A stretch of 50,999 bases of DNA, from positions 1-50,999 of the forward strand of contig CAZQQX010000011.1 in assembly GCA_964595565.1 (NCBI GenBank), given 5' to 3'. Source of the stretch: JAQVEM01 sp964595565. GTDB lineage: Bacteria > Actinomycetota > Humimicrobiia > Humimicrobiales > Humimicrobiaceae. A program made the position numbers and the translations under genes. Of the stretch, positions 8,763 to 18,360 are shown piece by piece. The notes beneath the pieces are model-generated. The model saw only the letters and a list, made by a program, of their open reading frames with translations, did not search any database and was not told where the DNA came from. Every line of letters starts with the position of its first letter. Within the stretch, counting starts at the first letter, position 1.

Positions 8763-9830
8763 ATGAAACTACTTGAAAATGTTAATTTTCTGGTTAATGA
8801 TGACGTTAATAAGTCAAATATAAAATCACTTTCGTGGATGGTGCAGAGTGATAATATTTCCCATGCATACCTTTTTTATGGAAATAGCACAGAACTTCTT
8901 TTAAAGCTTGCGCTGGAATTTGCTGCTGCTATTAACTGTCCTGATAATGGGTGTGGCAGCTGTCTTATATGCAGGAAAACAATCAGGGGTGTTTATCCCA
9001 ATGTTCTGGTTATTGAGCCGGAAGGCAGTGTGCTGAGAATAGAAGAAATTAAAAGGCTCCAGAAGTTTATGGGTTTGACTTCATATTACCCGGGGAGAAA
9101 AATATGTATTATAAAAGAATGTGAGCTTATGAACGGGGAAGCCGCAAACAGGCTGCTTAAAACACTTGAAGACCCTCCGGACAACGATAGTGTATTCATC
9201 TTGCTCTCGGAGGATATATCAGTCATGCTTCCCACGGTTGTATCAAGGTGCCTGGTTTATAACTGGAACTTAAGGCTTGATGCAGACACTAATAAGAAAG
9301 ATGGTTTTGAAATGATGGATAAATATTTAGATGAGGGTATTAGAAATATATTAATACCCGGGAGGCTACAGGGCAGAGCAACTTCGGCGCCTTTAAATCT
9401 TACATTAAAAATAATAGAATTACTCAGGAAAATGGAAGCTGCTGTCAGGGCAGATATGGAAAAAGAGCTTCTGGATTTTAATAAGGGTGATTTTGACAAA
9501 AGTTCTGTTGCAAAGTATGTTGAAATTCTAAAATCAAGGCACAAAAGGAGAATAGCTAAATTCCATAATTTAGCTATATGCAGAATTTTTGATATAATAT
9601 CTGCCTGGCTTGAAGATATTCTTGCAGTAAAATTTGGTGGAGAGGAAATAAGCCTTAATTTTAAAAAAAATTATTCACTTATATGCAAGAACATTGAAAG
9701 TGTTAAAATAATAGGAATTTTTGAGCTGATGGAGGTAATAAGGAGAAATAAGAGTTATTCCGGGTATTCTATTAATTCAGAATTGGCTCTTGATAATATT
9801 TTTCTTAAATTTCAGCGTATATTTAAATAA
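8763..9830 (+). CDS. holB: DNA polymerase III, delta' subunit
   Basis: The delta' subunit is part of the clamp loader that places the sliding clamp on DNA. The 355-residue protein has the AAA+ fold of the DnaX/HolB family. It has a four-cysteine zinc module (Cys59, Cys64, Cys67, Cys70), the RIEEIKRLQKFM segment, the NRLLKTLEDPP motif and the sensor-like TVVSRCLVYNW. The Walker A region is degenerate (FYGNSTELLLK), so the protein probably does not bind ATP; this supports delta' over the tau/gamma subunit. Its place between tmk and ricT agrees with the assignment. Confidence 0.9.
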   Translation: MKLLENVNFLVNDDVNKSNIKSLSWMVQSDNISHAYLFYGNSTELLLKLALEFAAAINCPDNGCGSCLICRKTIRGVYPNVLVIEPEGSVLRIEEIKRLQKFMGLTSYYPGRKICIIKECELMNGEAANRLLKTLEDPPDNDSVFILLSEDISVMLPTVVSRCLVYNWNLRLDADTNKKDGFEMMDKYLDEGIRNILIPGRLQGRATSAPLNLTLKIIELLRKMEAAVRADMEKELLDFNKGDFDKSSVAKYVEILKSRHKRRIAKFHNLAICRIFDIISAWLEDILAVKFGGEEISLNFKKNYSLICKNIESVKIIGIFELMEVIRRNKSYSGYSINSELALDNIFLKFQRIFK

Positions 9831-9842
9831 GAGGTGAAGGTT

Positions 9843-10724
9843 ATGGCATTGATTGTAGGAATAACATTTAATGAAAACGATACAGTACATTATTTCGACC
9901 CGGCTGGAATTGAATTAAAAGTCGGGAATAAAATCATCTGCAATCTGGATGATGGAATAAAAGAAATTGGAGAGGTAGTAGTTCCCCCTGTTGATATCAA
10001 TGAAGTTGATATTTCCAATCCCCTGAATAAAGTAATAAGGAAAGCAACTTATTATGATCTGTCTGTTGATGAGTTGAATCGTGAAAAAGAAAAAAAAGGG
10101 GTTGAGAAGTTTAACGAGCTGGCTGAAAAATATGAACTTAAGATGAAACTGGTGCATGTTCATGTGCTTTTTGATAAGAGCAAGATGGTTTTTTATTTTA
10201 CTTCAGAAAGAAGAGTTGATTTCAGGGAAATGGTAAAAGAGCTCGCCACCTATTTCAAAATCAGGATAGAATTGCGCCAGATAGGGGTAAGAGACGAAGC
10301 AAAGATGCTTGGCGGGTTGGGTCCATGCGGGAGGAACCTCTGCTGTAAGAGCTTTTTGACTGATTTTGAATCTATTTCTATAAAAATGGCAAAGGACCAG
10401 AATTTACCCCTGAATCCCTTTAAAATATCAGGTGTCTGTGGAAGATTAATGTGCTGTCTCAGATATGAATATGATTCATATAAGGAATTTATTGAAAAAG
10501 TGCCCGAGAGGGGGGTAAAAGTAAAATGCGGTTACGGTTCTGGATGGGTATGGGGATACGAGCCATTAAAAGAATCTGTAATTGTGGAATTTGACAATGA
10601 GAACAGGAAGTCTGTCCCGCTGTCCGAAATAGAGGTTACCGGCGGGAGGGTTGAAATAAATAATGACGGCAGCAAAGATGCCGAACAGGAAGATGCCGAT
10701 AATGATAAAATAGAGGATTCTTAA
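9843..10724 (+). CDS. ricT: PSP1 / RicT (YaaT) family regulatory protein
   Basis: RicT-type proteins carry the PSP1 domain. In Bacillus the RicA-RicF-RicT complex binds iron-sulfur clusters and promotes RNA processing by RNase Y. The central region shows the characteristic cysteine motifs GPCGRNLCCKSF and GVCGRLMCCLRYEYDSY. The C-terminal tail is acidic. An upstream GTG at 9834 is in frame, but GAGGTG at 9831-9836 is well placed as the ribosome binding site for the ATG at 9843, so that start is used (293 residues). It lies 12 bases after holB, the usual neighbour. No ricA or ricF is present in the window. Confidence 0.9.
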   Translation: MALIVGITFNENDTVHYFDPAGIELKVGNKIICNLDDGIKEIGEVVVPPVDINEVDISNPLNKVIRKATYYDLSVDELNREKEKKGVEKFNELAEKYELKMKLVHVHVLFDKSKMVFYFTSERRVDFREMVKELATYFKIRIELRQIGVRDEAKMLGGLGPCGRNLCCKSFLTDFESISIKMAKDQNLPLNPFKISGVCGRLMCCLRYEYDSYKEFIEKVPERGVKVKCGYGSGWVWGYEPLKESVIVEFDNENRKSVPLSEIEVTGGRVEINNDGSKDAEQEDADNDKIEDS

Positions 10725-10769
10725 AAATCCTGCTCAGTATAATCATAGATACCGGTCAATTTTTTATAG

Positions 10770-10845
10770 GCCGATGTAGCTCAACTGGTAGAGCAGCTCA
10801 TTCGTAATGAGCAGGTTACCGGTTCAAGTCCGGTCGTCGGCTCCA
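10770..10845 (+). tRNA. tRNA-Thr (anticodon CGU)
   Basis: The 76-base sequence folds as a full cloverleaf. The acceptor stem is GCCGATG with CGTCGGC. The D stem is GCTC/GAGC, the anticodon stem GCTCA/TGAGC closes the loop TTCGTAA, and the T stem ACCGG/CCGGT closes TTCAAGT. The anticodon CGT reads ACG codons, giving threonine. The discriminator base is T and the terminal CCA is encoded in the DNA. It lies between ricT and argS. A TATAAT at 10738-10743 could be its -10 element, but no good -35 is visible. Confidence 0.97.
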
Positions 10846-10898
10846 GTTTATGAAAATAATATTGTTGATGCGTAAAATTTTAGAAAAAGGAATAGCTA

Positions 10899-12593
10899 TT
10901 GGTAATAGGGGAATTAAAACAAAAAATTCTTGATTTTATTAAAGAAATAACCGGAACTGAGACCGGTCCGGACAACTTTACTGTTGAGGAACCCAGAGAA
11001 GAAAGTTTTGGTGACCTCTCAACAAATGCGGCTATGGTACTGGCACCACTACTAAAGAAAAATCCCCTGGATATTGCTAAATTACTTGAACAGAAACTAT
11101 ATTCAGGGTGTCCGGAGATTTATGGTATAAATGTTGTAAAACCCGGATTTATTAATTTTAATTTAACCGATGATTTTATAAGGGGAGCCCTGAAAGAAAT
11201 AGTAGAAGAAAAAGAAAATTTCGGCTTTAATCAGAGCGGCATGGGAATAAAAGTACATATGGAATATGTTAGCTCAAATCCTACGGGCAGACTTCATATA
11301 GGGCACGGCAGGTGGGGGGCTCTGGGAGATAGCCTGGCAAATATCTATAGTGCCAACGGATATAAGGTATTCAGAGAATATTATGTTAATGATTATGGGA
11401 CCCAGGCGGAGAAATTTAGTGAGTGCGCGTCATGCCTGTATTTAAAGCATTTCGGGAGGGATATCCCCTATCCTGAAGATGGTTATCCTGAAAATACTGT
11501 ATCAATGGCAGTTGATAGGCTGATTAAAGAGCATAATGATTTTTTTATTATTGAAAAGAACGGGCAAAAGGAGGTAGATAAAGAATTATTCAGGAATGAG
11601 ATAATAAAGATAATGATTTCTTATATATCAGAGACGCTTGCTTTAATGGGTGTAAAGTACGACGGGTGGTTTTACGAAAGCTCGCTGTATGAAAATTCAA
11701 ACTTTGAAAAAGTGGTTGAAGAATTAAAAAATAAAGGTGTTATTTACAGTAAAGACGGCGCTATGTGGTTTAAGGCTTCTCTTTTTGTGGAAGATAAGGA
11801 TAGGGTGGTAATAAGGAAAGATGGCAACCCCACTTATTTTGCCTCAGATATACTATATTTAAAAGATAAGTTAAAAAGAGGTTATGACAGAATTTTATAT
11901 ATACTGGGCGCGGACCACCACGGGTATGTTGACAGGCTGAAAGCAATTGTCAGAGCACTCGAGCTACCCGAAGAAAAGATTACGGTAATAATAGGACAGC
12001 TGGTAAAAATAGTAGATAGGGGGCAGTCCCTGAAGATGTCCAGAAGGAAGGGCAGGCTTTATACCTTGATGGATTTAATAAAAGAAGTGGGTAAAGATGC
12101 AGTGAGATATTTTTTTAGTATGAATTCTTTTGATACTCCTATGGATTTTGATATAAGTCTGGCAAAACAGAAGTCTAATCAAAATCCGGTATTTTATGTC
12201 CAGTACGCCCACGCAAGGATTGATAGTATTATTGAAAGAGCAGACAGAGAAAAACTCAAAAATCCGGGGTTTGAGAGCCCCTCTACTGGAAAAGAAGATA
12301 TATTTAAAATGAAATTTAAAAATGATAGTGAAAGAAAGCTGGCAAAAACAATGATTTTATACCCGGATATAGTTTATTCCAGCTGCAGGAATAATGCTCC
12401 TAATATTATAACCCGGTATTTATACAGGCTGGCAGCCCAGTTTCATTACTTTTATAATAATTTTAGAGTGATTGATGACAGTAATGGCGAAATGATATTG
12501 GATAAAGATAGATTTATCTTAATTATTCTGGTAAAACAGATACTTCAAAATGCTCTTCGGTTGCTTGAGGTCAGTGCCCCTGAAGAAATGTAG
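10899..12593 (+). CDS. argS: Arginyl-tRNA synthetase
   Basis: This class I synthetase charges tRNA-Arg. The 564-residue protein begins with the arginyl-specific N-terminal tRNA-recognition domain. The catalytic signature HIGH is at residues 133-136 (GRLHIGHGRWG) and the KMSKS-like loop KMSRRKG begins at residue 379. The segments YVSSNPTG and ADHHGYVDR are typical for ArgS, as is a C-terminal DALR anticodon-binding domain with VQYAHARI. Translation starts at TTG 10899, preceded by AAAAAGGA at suitable spacing; no upstream in-frame ATG was found. It stands between the tRNA-Thr gene and the lysine/threonine cluster. Confidence 0.96.
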   Translation: MVIGELKQKILDFIKEITGTETGPDNFTVEEPREESFGDLSTNAAMVLAPLLKKNPLDIAKLLEQKLYSGCPEIYGINVVKPGFINFNLTDDFIRGALKEIVEEKENFGFNQSGMGIKVHMEYVSSNPTGRLHIGHGRWGALGDSLANIYSANGYKVFREYYVNDYGTQAEKFSECASCLYLKHFGRDIPYPEDGYPENTVSMAVDRLIKEHNDFFIIEKNGQKEVDKELFRNEIIKIMISYISETLALMGVKYDGWFYESSLYENSNFEKVVEELKNKGVIYSKDGAMWFKASLFVEDKDRVVIRKDGNPTYFASDILYLKDKLKRGYDRILYILGADHHGYVDRLKAIVRALELPEEKITVIIGQLVKIVDRGQSLKMSRRKGRLYTLMDLIKEVGKDAVRYFFSMNSFDTPMDFDISLAKQKSNQNPVFYVQYAHARIDSIIERADREKLKNPGFESPSTGKEDIFKMKFKNDSERKLAKTMILYPDIVYSSCRNNAPNIITRYLYRLAAQFHYFYNNFRVIDDSNGEMILDKDRFILIILVKQILQNALRLLEVSAPEEM

Positions 12594-12719
12594 GATAAAA
12601 ATACATCTTGATTAATATTTAATTAAATAATTTAATTATGTTTATATCCGGTACATGAAGCCACTATTATATTTAACATTATTTGTATTATTAAATAAAA
12701 ACATAGAAGAGGTATTATA

Positions 12720-14042
12720 ATGATTCTTCCGATAACTTCAGAAATCATCAATAAACATCTGGTTATTGGCGGAAGTGATGTGGTGGAACTAAAAGAAAAG
12801 TATAAAACTCCACTTTATATTGTAGATGTCGCCACCATAAAGAGACAGTGTGCCAGCTACAGAGAAAATTTTAATTTTCCTGATATTAAGGTTGATATTA
12901 TTTATGCCGCTAAAGCGTTTATATGCACCGCAATGTGCCAGCTTGTGGAAAAAGAGGGTCTTAAGCTGGACGTCTCCACGGGAGGAGAGCTTTTTATCGC
13001 GCTTAACAGTGGATTTCCCGCTGATAAAATATATTTCCATGGTAATAATAAATCAGAAGAAGAGATACTGTACGGGTTAAAAAGTAAAGCAGGGTACTTT
13101 ATGGTGGACAATTTCAAAGAGCTTGAAACACTGGGCAAATTATGCGCGGAAAATGATATAAAACAGAAAATATTTTTAAGAGTAAACCCGGGAATTAAAG
13201 CTGATACCCATGAATATATCCAGACAGGAAGAGTGGGTTCCAAGTTCGGATTTAATATCCGGAATATGGATGCTATGAAAGCTGTAGAGTTAGCGAAGCA
13301 ATACAGCCAGCTTGAAATTACCGGTATCCATGCGCATATAGGTTCCCAGATATTCAATATATCATGTTATGACAGGCTTATAGAATTATTGATTAAGTTT
13401 ATAAGGGATATTAGAGATAAAATGGGTATCTCGTTAGAAGGTATAGATATCGGGGGCGGGCTGGGTATAAAATATACTTCTGCGGATAACCCGCCTGCCA
13501 TAAAAGAATTTTCTGAACTGGTACATAATGCAGTTATAAAATATCAGAAAAAGTTTGATATAAAGCTGGTAAGTTTATGTATTGAGCCGGGGAGGTCAAT
13601 CATCGGGAATGCAGGAGTGACTCTTTACCAGGTCGGGGCAATCAAGAGTGCAGGTGGCGCAAAAAAATATGTTTTAATAGATGGTGGTATGTCTGATAAT
13701 ATAAGACCCATGCTTTATCAGGCTAAATATACTGCCCGGGTGGCAAATAAAATGGAAGAGGAAATGGATACTGATAATACTAATAAAAGAAGCTATATTG
13801 TAGCCGGGAAACATTGCGAGAGCGGGGATGTGATAATTAACGACATAAAGTTGCCGGAAGTTTCTTCCGGTGATTTTATAGTCGTAGCGACAACAGGTGC
13901 TTATTGTTATGCAATGTCCAGCAATTATAATGGCCAGCCCAGAAGTGCGGTGGTCGCGGTGGAAAATGGCGATAGCCGGGTATGGGTAAAAAGGCAATCT
14001 TATAAGGATTTAGTGATGGGAGATGTGAGATTATATGAATAA
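12720..14042 (+). CDS. lysA: Diaminopimelate decarboxylase
   Basis: This PLP enzyme decarboxylates meso-diaminopimelate to L-lysine. The 440-residue protein has the PLP lysine at Lys65 (YAAKA), the LDVSTGGEL segment, HAHIGSQI, the phosphate-binding GGGLGIKY and EPGRSI. The second-subunit cysteine motif CESGD, which distinguishes this fold-type III family, is also present. The start ATG follows AGAAGAGGT. The stop overlaps the hom start by 8 bases, so the two are translationally coupled. Diaminopimelate is presumably also used for peptidoglycan in this organism. Confidence 0.95.
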   Translation: MILPITSEIINKHLVIGGSDVVELKEKYKTPLYIVDVATIKRQCASYRENFNFPDIKVDIIYAAKAFICTAMCQLVEKEGLKLDVSTGGELFIALNSGFPADKIYFHGNNKSEEEILYGLKSKAGYFMVDNFKELETLGKLCAENDIKQKIFLRVNPGIKADTHEYIQTGRVGSKFGFNIRNMDAMKAVELAKQYSQLEITGIHAHIGSQIFNISCYDRLIELLIKFIRDIRDKMGISLEGIDIGGGLGIKYTSADNPPAIKEFSELVHNAVIKYQKKFDIKLVSLCIEPGRSIIGNAGVTLYQVGAIKSAGGAKKYVLIDGGMSDNIRPMLYQAKYTARVANKMEEEMDTDNTNKRSYIVAGKHCESGDVIINDIKLPEVSSGDFIVVATTGAYCYAMSSNYNGQPRSAVVAVENGDSRVWVKRQSYKDLVMGDVRLYE

Positions 14043-15363
14043 TAAAAATAAAAGTATGGATAATATTAACATTGGTATGATAGGGCTGGGGTACATTGCC
14101 AGTGGTGTTTTTTCCCTTATCCAGGAGCAAAAAGATTATCTTGCACAGAAAATAAGGAAAAATATTAATATTACACGGATTGCGGAGAGGAACCTGGATA
14201 AAATCGACAGCTCTTTTGTAAAAAAGTTCAGGGAGATAAAGATAACCGACAATGCCGACGATGTTATCAGAGATGAAAATATTGATATCGTGGTGGAGCT
14301 TATAGGGGGCATTGAACCTGCTTACGATTATGTCTATAGAGCTTTAGATTCAGGTAAATACGTGGTAACCGCAAATAAGGACCTCATCGCCAATAAGGGG
14401 GCAGAGCTTTTTGAAGTGGCGGAGAAAAATAATGTTGATATATTATTTGAAGCAAGTGTGGGAGGAGGTATACCCATTATAGGGCCGTTGAAATCTTCCC
14501 TGGCTTCCAATAATATCTATAAAATCGTCGGAATACTGAATGGAACCACAAATTATATACTTACCCGGATGGAGAAGGACAATCTGTCATTTGATGATGC
14601 GTTAAAAAAGGCCCAGGAACTCGGTTATGCAGAAAAAGCAAATCCATCATCAGATATAGAAGGCTATGATGCTGCCTGCAAGCTGGCAATATTAAGTACC
14701 ATTGCCTTTAATTCAAGAGTAAAACTGGATGACGTTTATAAGGAGGGAATAACCGGCATTCTGCCCGATGACATAAAAAATGCCATGGATATGGGTTACA
14801 GGATAAAACTGCTGGCCGTTGGTGTTGAAGACAGCGGGACAATCAATGTAAGGGTTCATCCTGCGCTTATACCTGTGGGGCATATCCTGGCTTCAATAGA
14901 GGATACTTTTAATGCGGTATATATTTATGGTAATTATGTCGGCGAGATAATGAGCTATGGGAGGGGTGCGGGAGATAGACCCACAGCAAGTTCTGTAGCA
15001 GGGGATATTTTAAAAATTGCGCGGAACTTTGACCGCAAAAAGAAGGGTAAAATTTATGGTTGCAGCTGTTTTGAAAATAAAAGGTTCCGGCTGATAGATG
15101 AAACTGAAAGCAAGTTCTATATTCTTATGGATGTACTGGACAGGCCGGGCGTTCTGGCTAAAATTGCGGAGGTATTTGGCAAAAATAGGGTAAGCATAAA
15201 TTCAATGGTCCAGAAGCAAACCAGCAGGGGAAAAAGCGCAAGGCTTATATTTATAACCCATAAGGTGGTCAACAGGAACCTATCCAGGTCAATAAAAGAA
15301 ATGTCAGAACTTGATGTTGTGAATAAGGTTTTAAGTGTAATAAGGGTAGAAGACCTGAATTAG
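14035..15363 (+). CDS. hom: Homoserine dehydrogenase with C-terminal ACT domain
   Basis: Homoserine dehydrogenase reduces aspartate semialdehyde to homoserine, feeding threonine and methionine. The 442-residue protein has an N-terminal NAD(P)-binding motif GMIGLGYIASGV. The family segments VTANKDLIA, EASVGGGIPIIGPL, GILNGTTNYILTRM and AELGYAEKANPSSDIEGYDA-like sequence follow. From about residue 360 an ACT domain begins (KFYILMDVLDRPGVLAKIAEVF), which in other homoserine dehydrogenases mediates feedback by threonine. The gene overlaps lysA by 8 bases and is followed by thrC, so lysine and threonine branches are co-transcribed. Confidence 0.95.
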   Translation: MNNKNKSMDNINIGMIGLGYIASGVFSLIQEQKDYLAQKIRKNINITRIAERNLDKIDSSFVKKFREIKITDNADDVIRDENIDIVVELIGGIEPAYDYVYRALDSGKYVVTANKDLIANKGAELFEVAEKNNVDILFEASVGGGIPIIGPLKSSLASNNIYKIVGILNGTTNYILTRMEKDNLSFDDALKKAQELGYAEKANPSSDIEGYDAACKLAILSTIAFNSRVKLDDVYKEGITGILPDDIKNAMDMGYRIKLLAVGVEDSGTINVRVHPALIPVGHILASIEDTFNAVYIYGNYVGEIMSYGRGAGDRPTASSVAGDILKIARNFDRKKKGKIYGCSCFENKRFRLIDETESKFYILMDVLDRPGVLAKIAEVFGKNRVSINSMVQKQTSRGKSARLIFITHKVVNRNLSRSIKEMSELDVVNKVLSVIRVEDLN

Positions 15364-15419
15364 ACCACTGGTTAACAATGTTAGAGAGATCAAAAAGCTT
15401 TAATTTTTGAAGGGTAAGA

Positions 15420-16901
15420 ATGTACTATAAGAGCACCCGTGGAACCGGGGACAATAAAAAATCTTCAGATGCGATTATAAGGGGAATTGCATCCGATGGG
15501 GGGCTCTTTGTTCCGGAAAGGATTCCCTGGGTCGCCCCTGACTTCAACAGCCTTTCAGAACCTGACTACCAGGGGATTGCATTATATGTAATGAGTAAAT
15601 TTTTTGCCGATTTTACAGAAGAAGAACTTAGATACTGCATAAGAGAAGCCTATGATGAGAAATTTGATGACCCCGGGATAACGCCGATGGTAGAAAAAGA
15701 CAATGTTTATTTTCTCGAGCTGTTTCATGGGCCAACTCTTGCCTTTAAAGATATGGCCCTGTCCATACTGCCGCATTTATTAAAAATAGCCGTATTAAAA
15801 AACGGCATAGATAAGGAGATAGTTATACTTACCGCTACATCGGGTGATACAGGGAAAGCGGCACTGGAAGGTTTCTCCGGGGTTGATGGCACAAAGATAA
15901 TAGTATTTTATCCCGCGGGCGGCGTAAGCAACATACAGGAAAGGCATATGAGAACCCAGGAAGGGGGAAATACATATGTGGTCGGGGTTAAGGGAGACTT
16001 TGATGATACGCAGAGAGGGGTAAAGAAAATCTTTTCTGAGAGTAGTTTTAACCTGGCTTTAAATAAAAAGGGTTATATCTTTTCTTCCGCAAATTCTATT
16101 AATATCGGGAGGCTTATTCCGCAAATAGTTTATTATATATATGCCTATCTGAATCTCAGGAAATGGGGAAAAATTAAATCGGGCGAATACATAAATATAG
16201 TGGTCCCTACAGGAAATTTTGGGAATATCCTGGCTGCTTATTATTCAAAGAAAATGGGGCTTCCGGTAAAGAAACTTATATGCGCTTCCAACCAGAATAA
16301 TGTACTTTATGATTTTATAACAACCGGGATATATAACAGGAACAGGAAATTAATAATGACCAGTTCACCCGCAATGGATATCCTGGTTTCAAGCAACCTG
16401 GAGAGGTTACTCTATGATATTTCCGGAAACGATGACGCGTTTATAAATAAACTTATGAATGAGTTAAATGAAAGGGGAGAATTTAGAATTACGGGCAAAA
16501 TAAAAAATAAAATGGCAGATTTTTATGGAGGGTTTGCAACCGATAAAGAAACCTATGAAACTATAAAATATGTGTTCTCAAATTTAAACTATCTCATAGA
16601 TACCCATACAGCAGTAGGGTATAATGTTTATAAGAAATATTTAAAAGATAGCGGGGATAAGACAAAAACAATCATAGTTTCAACTGCGAGCCCTTTTAAA
16701 TTTCCTGGAAGTGTATGCGCTGCTATTGATAAAAAATATGCCGGTATGGACGAATTCTCTTTGCTGGGAGTGCTGTCAGAAATTTCGGGGCTGGAAGTTC
16801 CACAGACCATAAAAAATCTGGGGAAAAAAGAAATACTCCATTCAACCGTCTGTGAACCCGACGGGATGAAGAATGTTCTATCTGATATTCTGGGCCTGTA
16901 G
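15420..16901 (+). CDS. thrC: Threonine synthase
   Basis: Threonine synthase converts O-phosphohomoserine to threonine. The 493-residue protein is of the long class seen in enterobacteria and yeast. The N-terminal segment YKSTRG and DGGLFVPE are typical. The PLP lysine is Lys110 in HGPTLAFKD, followed by the phosphate-binding ATSGDTGKAAL and the VPTGNFGNILA loop. A GAAGGGTAAG ribosome binding site precedes the ATG. The enzyme needs phosphohomoserine, yet no GHMP-type homoserine kinase is nearby; the next gene is a phosphoglycerate-mutase-like protein that may supply it. Confidence 0.95.
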   Translation: MYYKSTRGTGDNKKSSDAIIRGIASDGGLFVPERIPWVAPDFNSLSEPDYQGIALYVMSKFFADFTEEELRYCIREAYDEKFDDPGITPMVEKDNVYFLELFHGPTLAFKDMALSILPHLLKIAVLKNGIDKEIVILTATSGDTGKAALEGFSGVDGTKIIVFYPAGGVSNIQERHMRTQEGGNTYVVGVKGDFDDTQRGVKKIFSESSFNLALNKKGYIFSSANSINIGRLIPQIVYYIYAYLNLRKWGKIKSGEYINIVVPTGNFGNILAAYYSKKMGLPVKKLICASNQNNVLYDFITTGIYNRNRKLIMTSSPAMDILVSSNLERLLYDISGNDDAFINKLMNELNERGEFRITGKIKNKMADFYGGFATDKETYETIKYVFSNLNYLIDTHTAVGYNVYKKYLKDSGDKTKTIIVSTASPFKFPGSVCAAIDKKYAGMDEFSLLGVLSEISGLEVPQTIKNLGKKEILHSTVCEPDGMKNVLSDILGL

Positions 16902-16974
16902 AAGATTAAAGAGAATATTACTGGTCTTATTTAAAGGATAAAAATAAGTATAGAGTAAAGAGGGTATGAACCTT

Positions 16975-18195
16975 ATGAAATATATAATAATATTGATGGA
17001 TGGGGTAGCGGATTACAGGCTGCCCGGGCTGGGCAATAAGACGCCTCTTGAGTATGCGAATACCCCGGTTATTGACAGTATGGTAAGAAAAAGCGAAATT
17101 GGTCTGGTAAAGACTGTCCCCGATGGCATGCATCCCGGCAGTGATGTTGCCAACCTGTCCGTGATGGGATATGACCCTGAAAAGTATTACACCGGTCGTT
17201 CATCTCTTGAAGCTGCAAGCATGGGTATAGAACTTTCTGAAGAAGATGTTGCCTTCAGATGTAATCTTGTAACATTATCCGGCGAGGATAATTACGAAGA
17301 CAGAGTTATGGTTGACTACAGTGCAGGAGAAATTCCCACCGGTGAGGCGGGGAGATTAATTGATTTTATAAGGGGCCATCTCCAGACAGAAGAAATAAAA
17401 TTTTATAGAGGCGTGAGCTACAGGCATATTATTGTATGGCAGAAGGGCACTGATAAAAATACTCTTACTCCTCCCCACGATATACTGGGAAAGAAGATTT
17501 CAGAATTTTTACCGAAAGGTCCTGCAGGCAGCATCCTTTTTGATATGATGAAAAGAAGTTCTGATATATTAAAGGAGAATGTGATAAATAAAAGACGGGT
17601 AAAAAAAGGTTTAAATCCTGCAAATTCAATATGGATATGGGGGGAAGGCAGAAGGCCTTCTCTGGATAGTTTTTATAAAAAGTACGGATTGAAAGGTTCA
17701 ATAATATCTGCTGTTGACTTGATAAAAGGTATTGGTATATTAGCGGGTCTCCGGTCGGTCAGCGTGAAAGGTGCAACCGGGACCATTAATACTAATTTTA
17801 AGGGAAAGGCCAGCGCCGCAATCAGAGAACTTACAAATCCCGCGGATTTTGTTTATCTCCATCTTGAAGCGACTGATGAATGCAGCCATCAGGGAAACAT
17901 TGATAATAAAGTTAGAGCAATTGAGATAATCGACAGGGAAATTATAGGGCCGATAAAGGGAGCTCTGGATAAAAGGGGTTTGAACTACCGCATGATGATA
18001 CTCCCGGACCACTATACGCCAGTTTCACTTAGAACCCATTCCCCGGAACCGGTGCCTTTCTTAATTTATGAAAGTTCTAAAAAAGTAAATAATAATCTGG
18101 AAGGATTTAATGAATTATCCGGTAAAAAAACAGGCCGGTATTTTAAAGATGGCTGGAGGCTTGCAGATTATTTCTTTGGTAAAAGTAAATCATAA
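16975..18195 (+). CDS. Alkaline-phosphatase-superfamily phosphomutase-like protein, proposed homoserine kinase
   Basis: The protein belongs to the archaeal-type (ApgM) cofactor-independent phosphoglycerate mutase family of the alkaline phosphatase superfamily. Metal and substrate segments visible are MDGVADY, GSDVANLSVMGYDP, YYTGRSSLEAASMGI, the ATDECSHQG segment and PDHYTPVSLRTHS. A subgroup of this family has been proposed, from gene context, to be a homoserine kinase. Its members sit with threonine genes in genomes that lack thrB. This gene directly follows hom and thrC, which fits that proposal, but glycolytic mutase activity is not excluded. An in-frame ATG at 16966 is too close to the AAAGAGGG ribosome binding site at 16957-16964, so the ATG at 16975 is preferred (406 residues, starting MKYIIILMDG like its relatives). 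Confidence 0.88.
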   Translation: MKYIIILMDGVADYRLPGLGNKTPLEYANTPVIDSMVRKSEIGLVKTVPDGMHPGSDVANLSVMGYDPEKYYTGRSSLEAASMGIELSEEDVAFRCNLVTLSGEDNYEDRVMVDYSAGEIPTGEAGRLIDFIRGHLQTEEIKFYRGVSYRHIIVWQKGTDKNTLTPPHDILGKKISEFLPKGPAGSILFDMMKRSSDILKENVINKRRVKKGLNPANSIWIWGEGRRPSLDSFYKKYGLKGSIISAVDLIKGIGILAGLRSVSVKGATGTINTNFKGKASAAIRELTNPADFVYLHLEATDECSHQGNIDNKVRAIEIIDREIIGPIKGALDKRGLNYRMMILPDHYTPVSLRTHSPEPVPFLIYESSKKVNNNLEGFNELSGKKTGRYFKDGWRLADYFFGKSKS

Positions 18196-18360
18196 AAAGT
18201 ATTTGAAGCTATCCCATAATTATTATATTATTGCAGGAGTGGAAAAAGTGGATGGTATATAAAGTGTGCCTTATTTACCATGGAAATTAACCTTCTGAGC
18301 CGGCGGCGGGATTAAATACCGTAATTATCTGGAATAATAAAAGAAAAGGGGAATTTTAAT

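Noticed and set aside
12594..12719. Possible lysine riboswitch before lysA
   Set aside because: The gap of 126 bases is too short and AT-rich and shows none of the conserved lysine-riboswitch helices.
12902..13357. Minus-strand open frame of 151 codons
   Set aside because: Antisense to the conserved core of lysA; the composition looks like a mirror of the real gene.
15390..15410. Hairpin TCAAAAA with TTTTTGA between hom and thrC
   Set aside because: Weak AT stem without a following T-run and too close to the thrC ribosome binding site to be a convincing terminator or attenuator.
18196..18360. GC-rich patch in the gap between the phosphomutase-like gene and sppA
   Set aside because: No stem followed by a T-run, no open frame of useful length, and no RNA fold was recognised.
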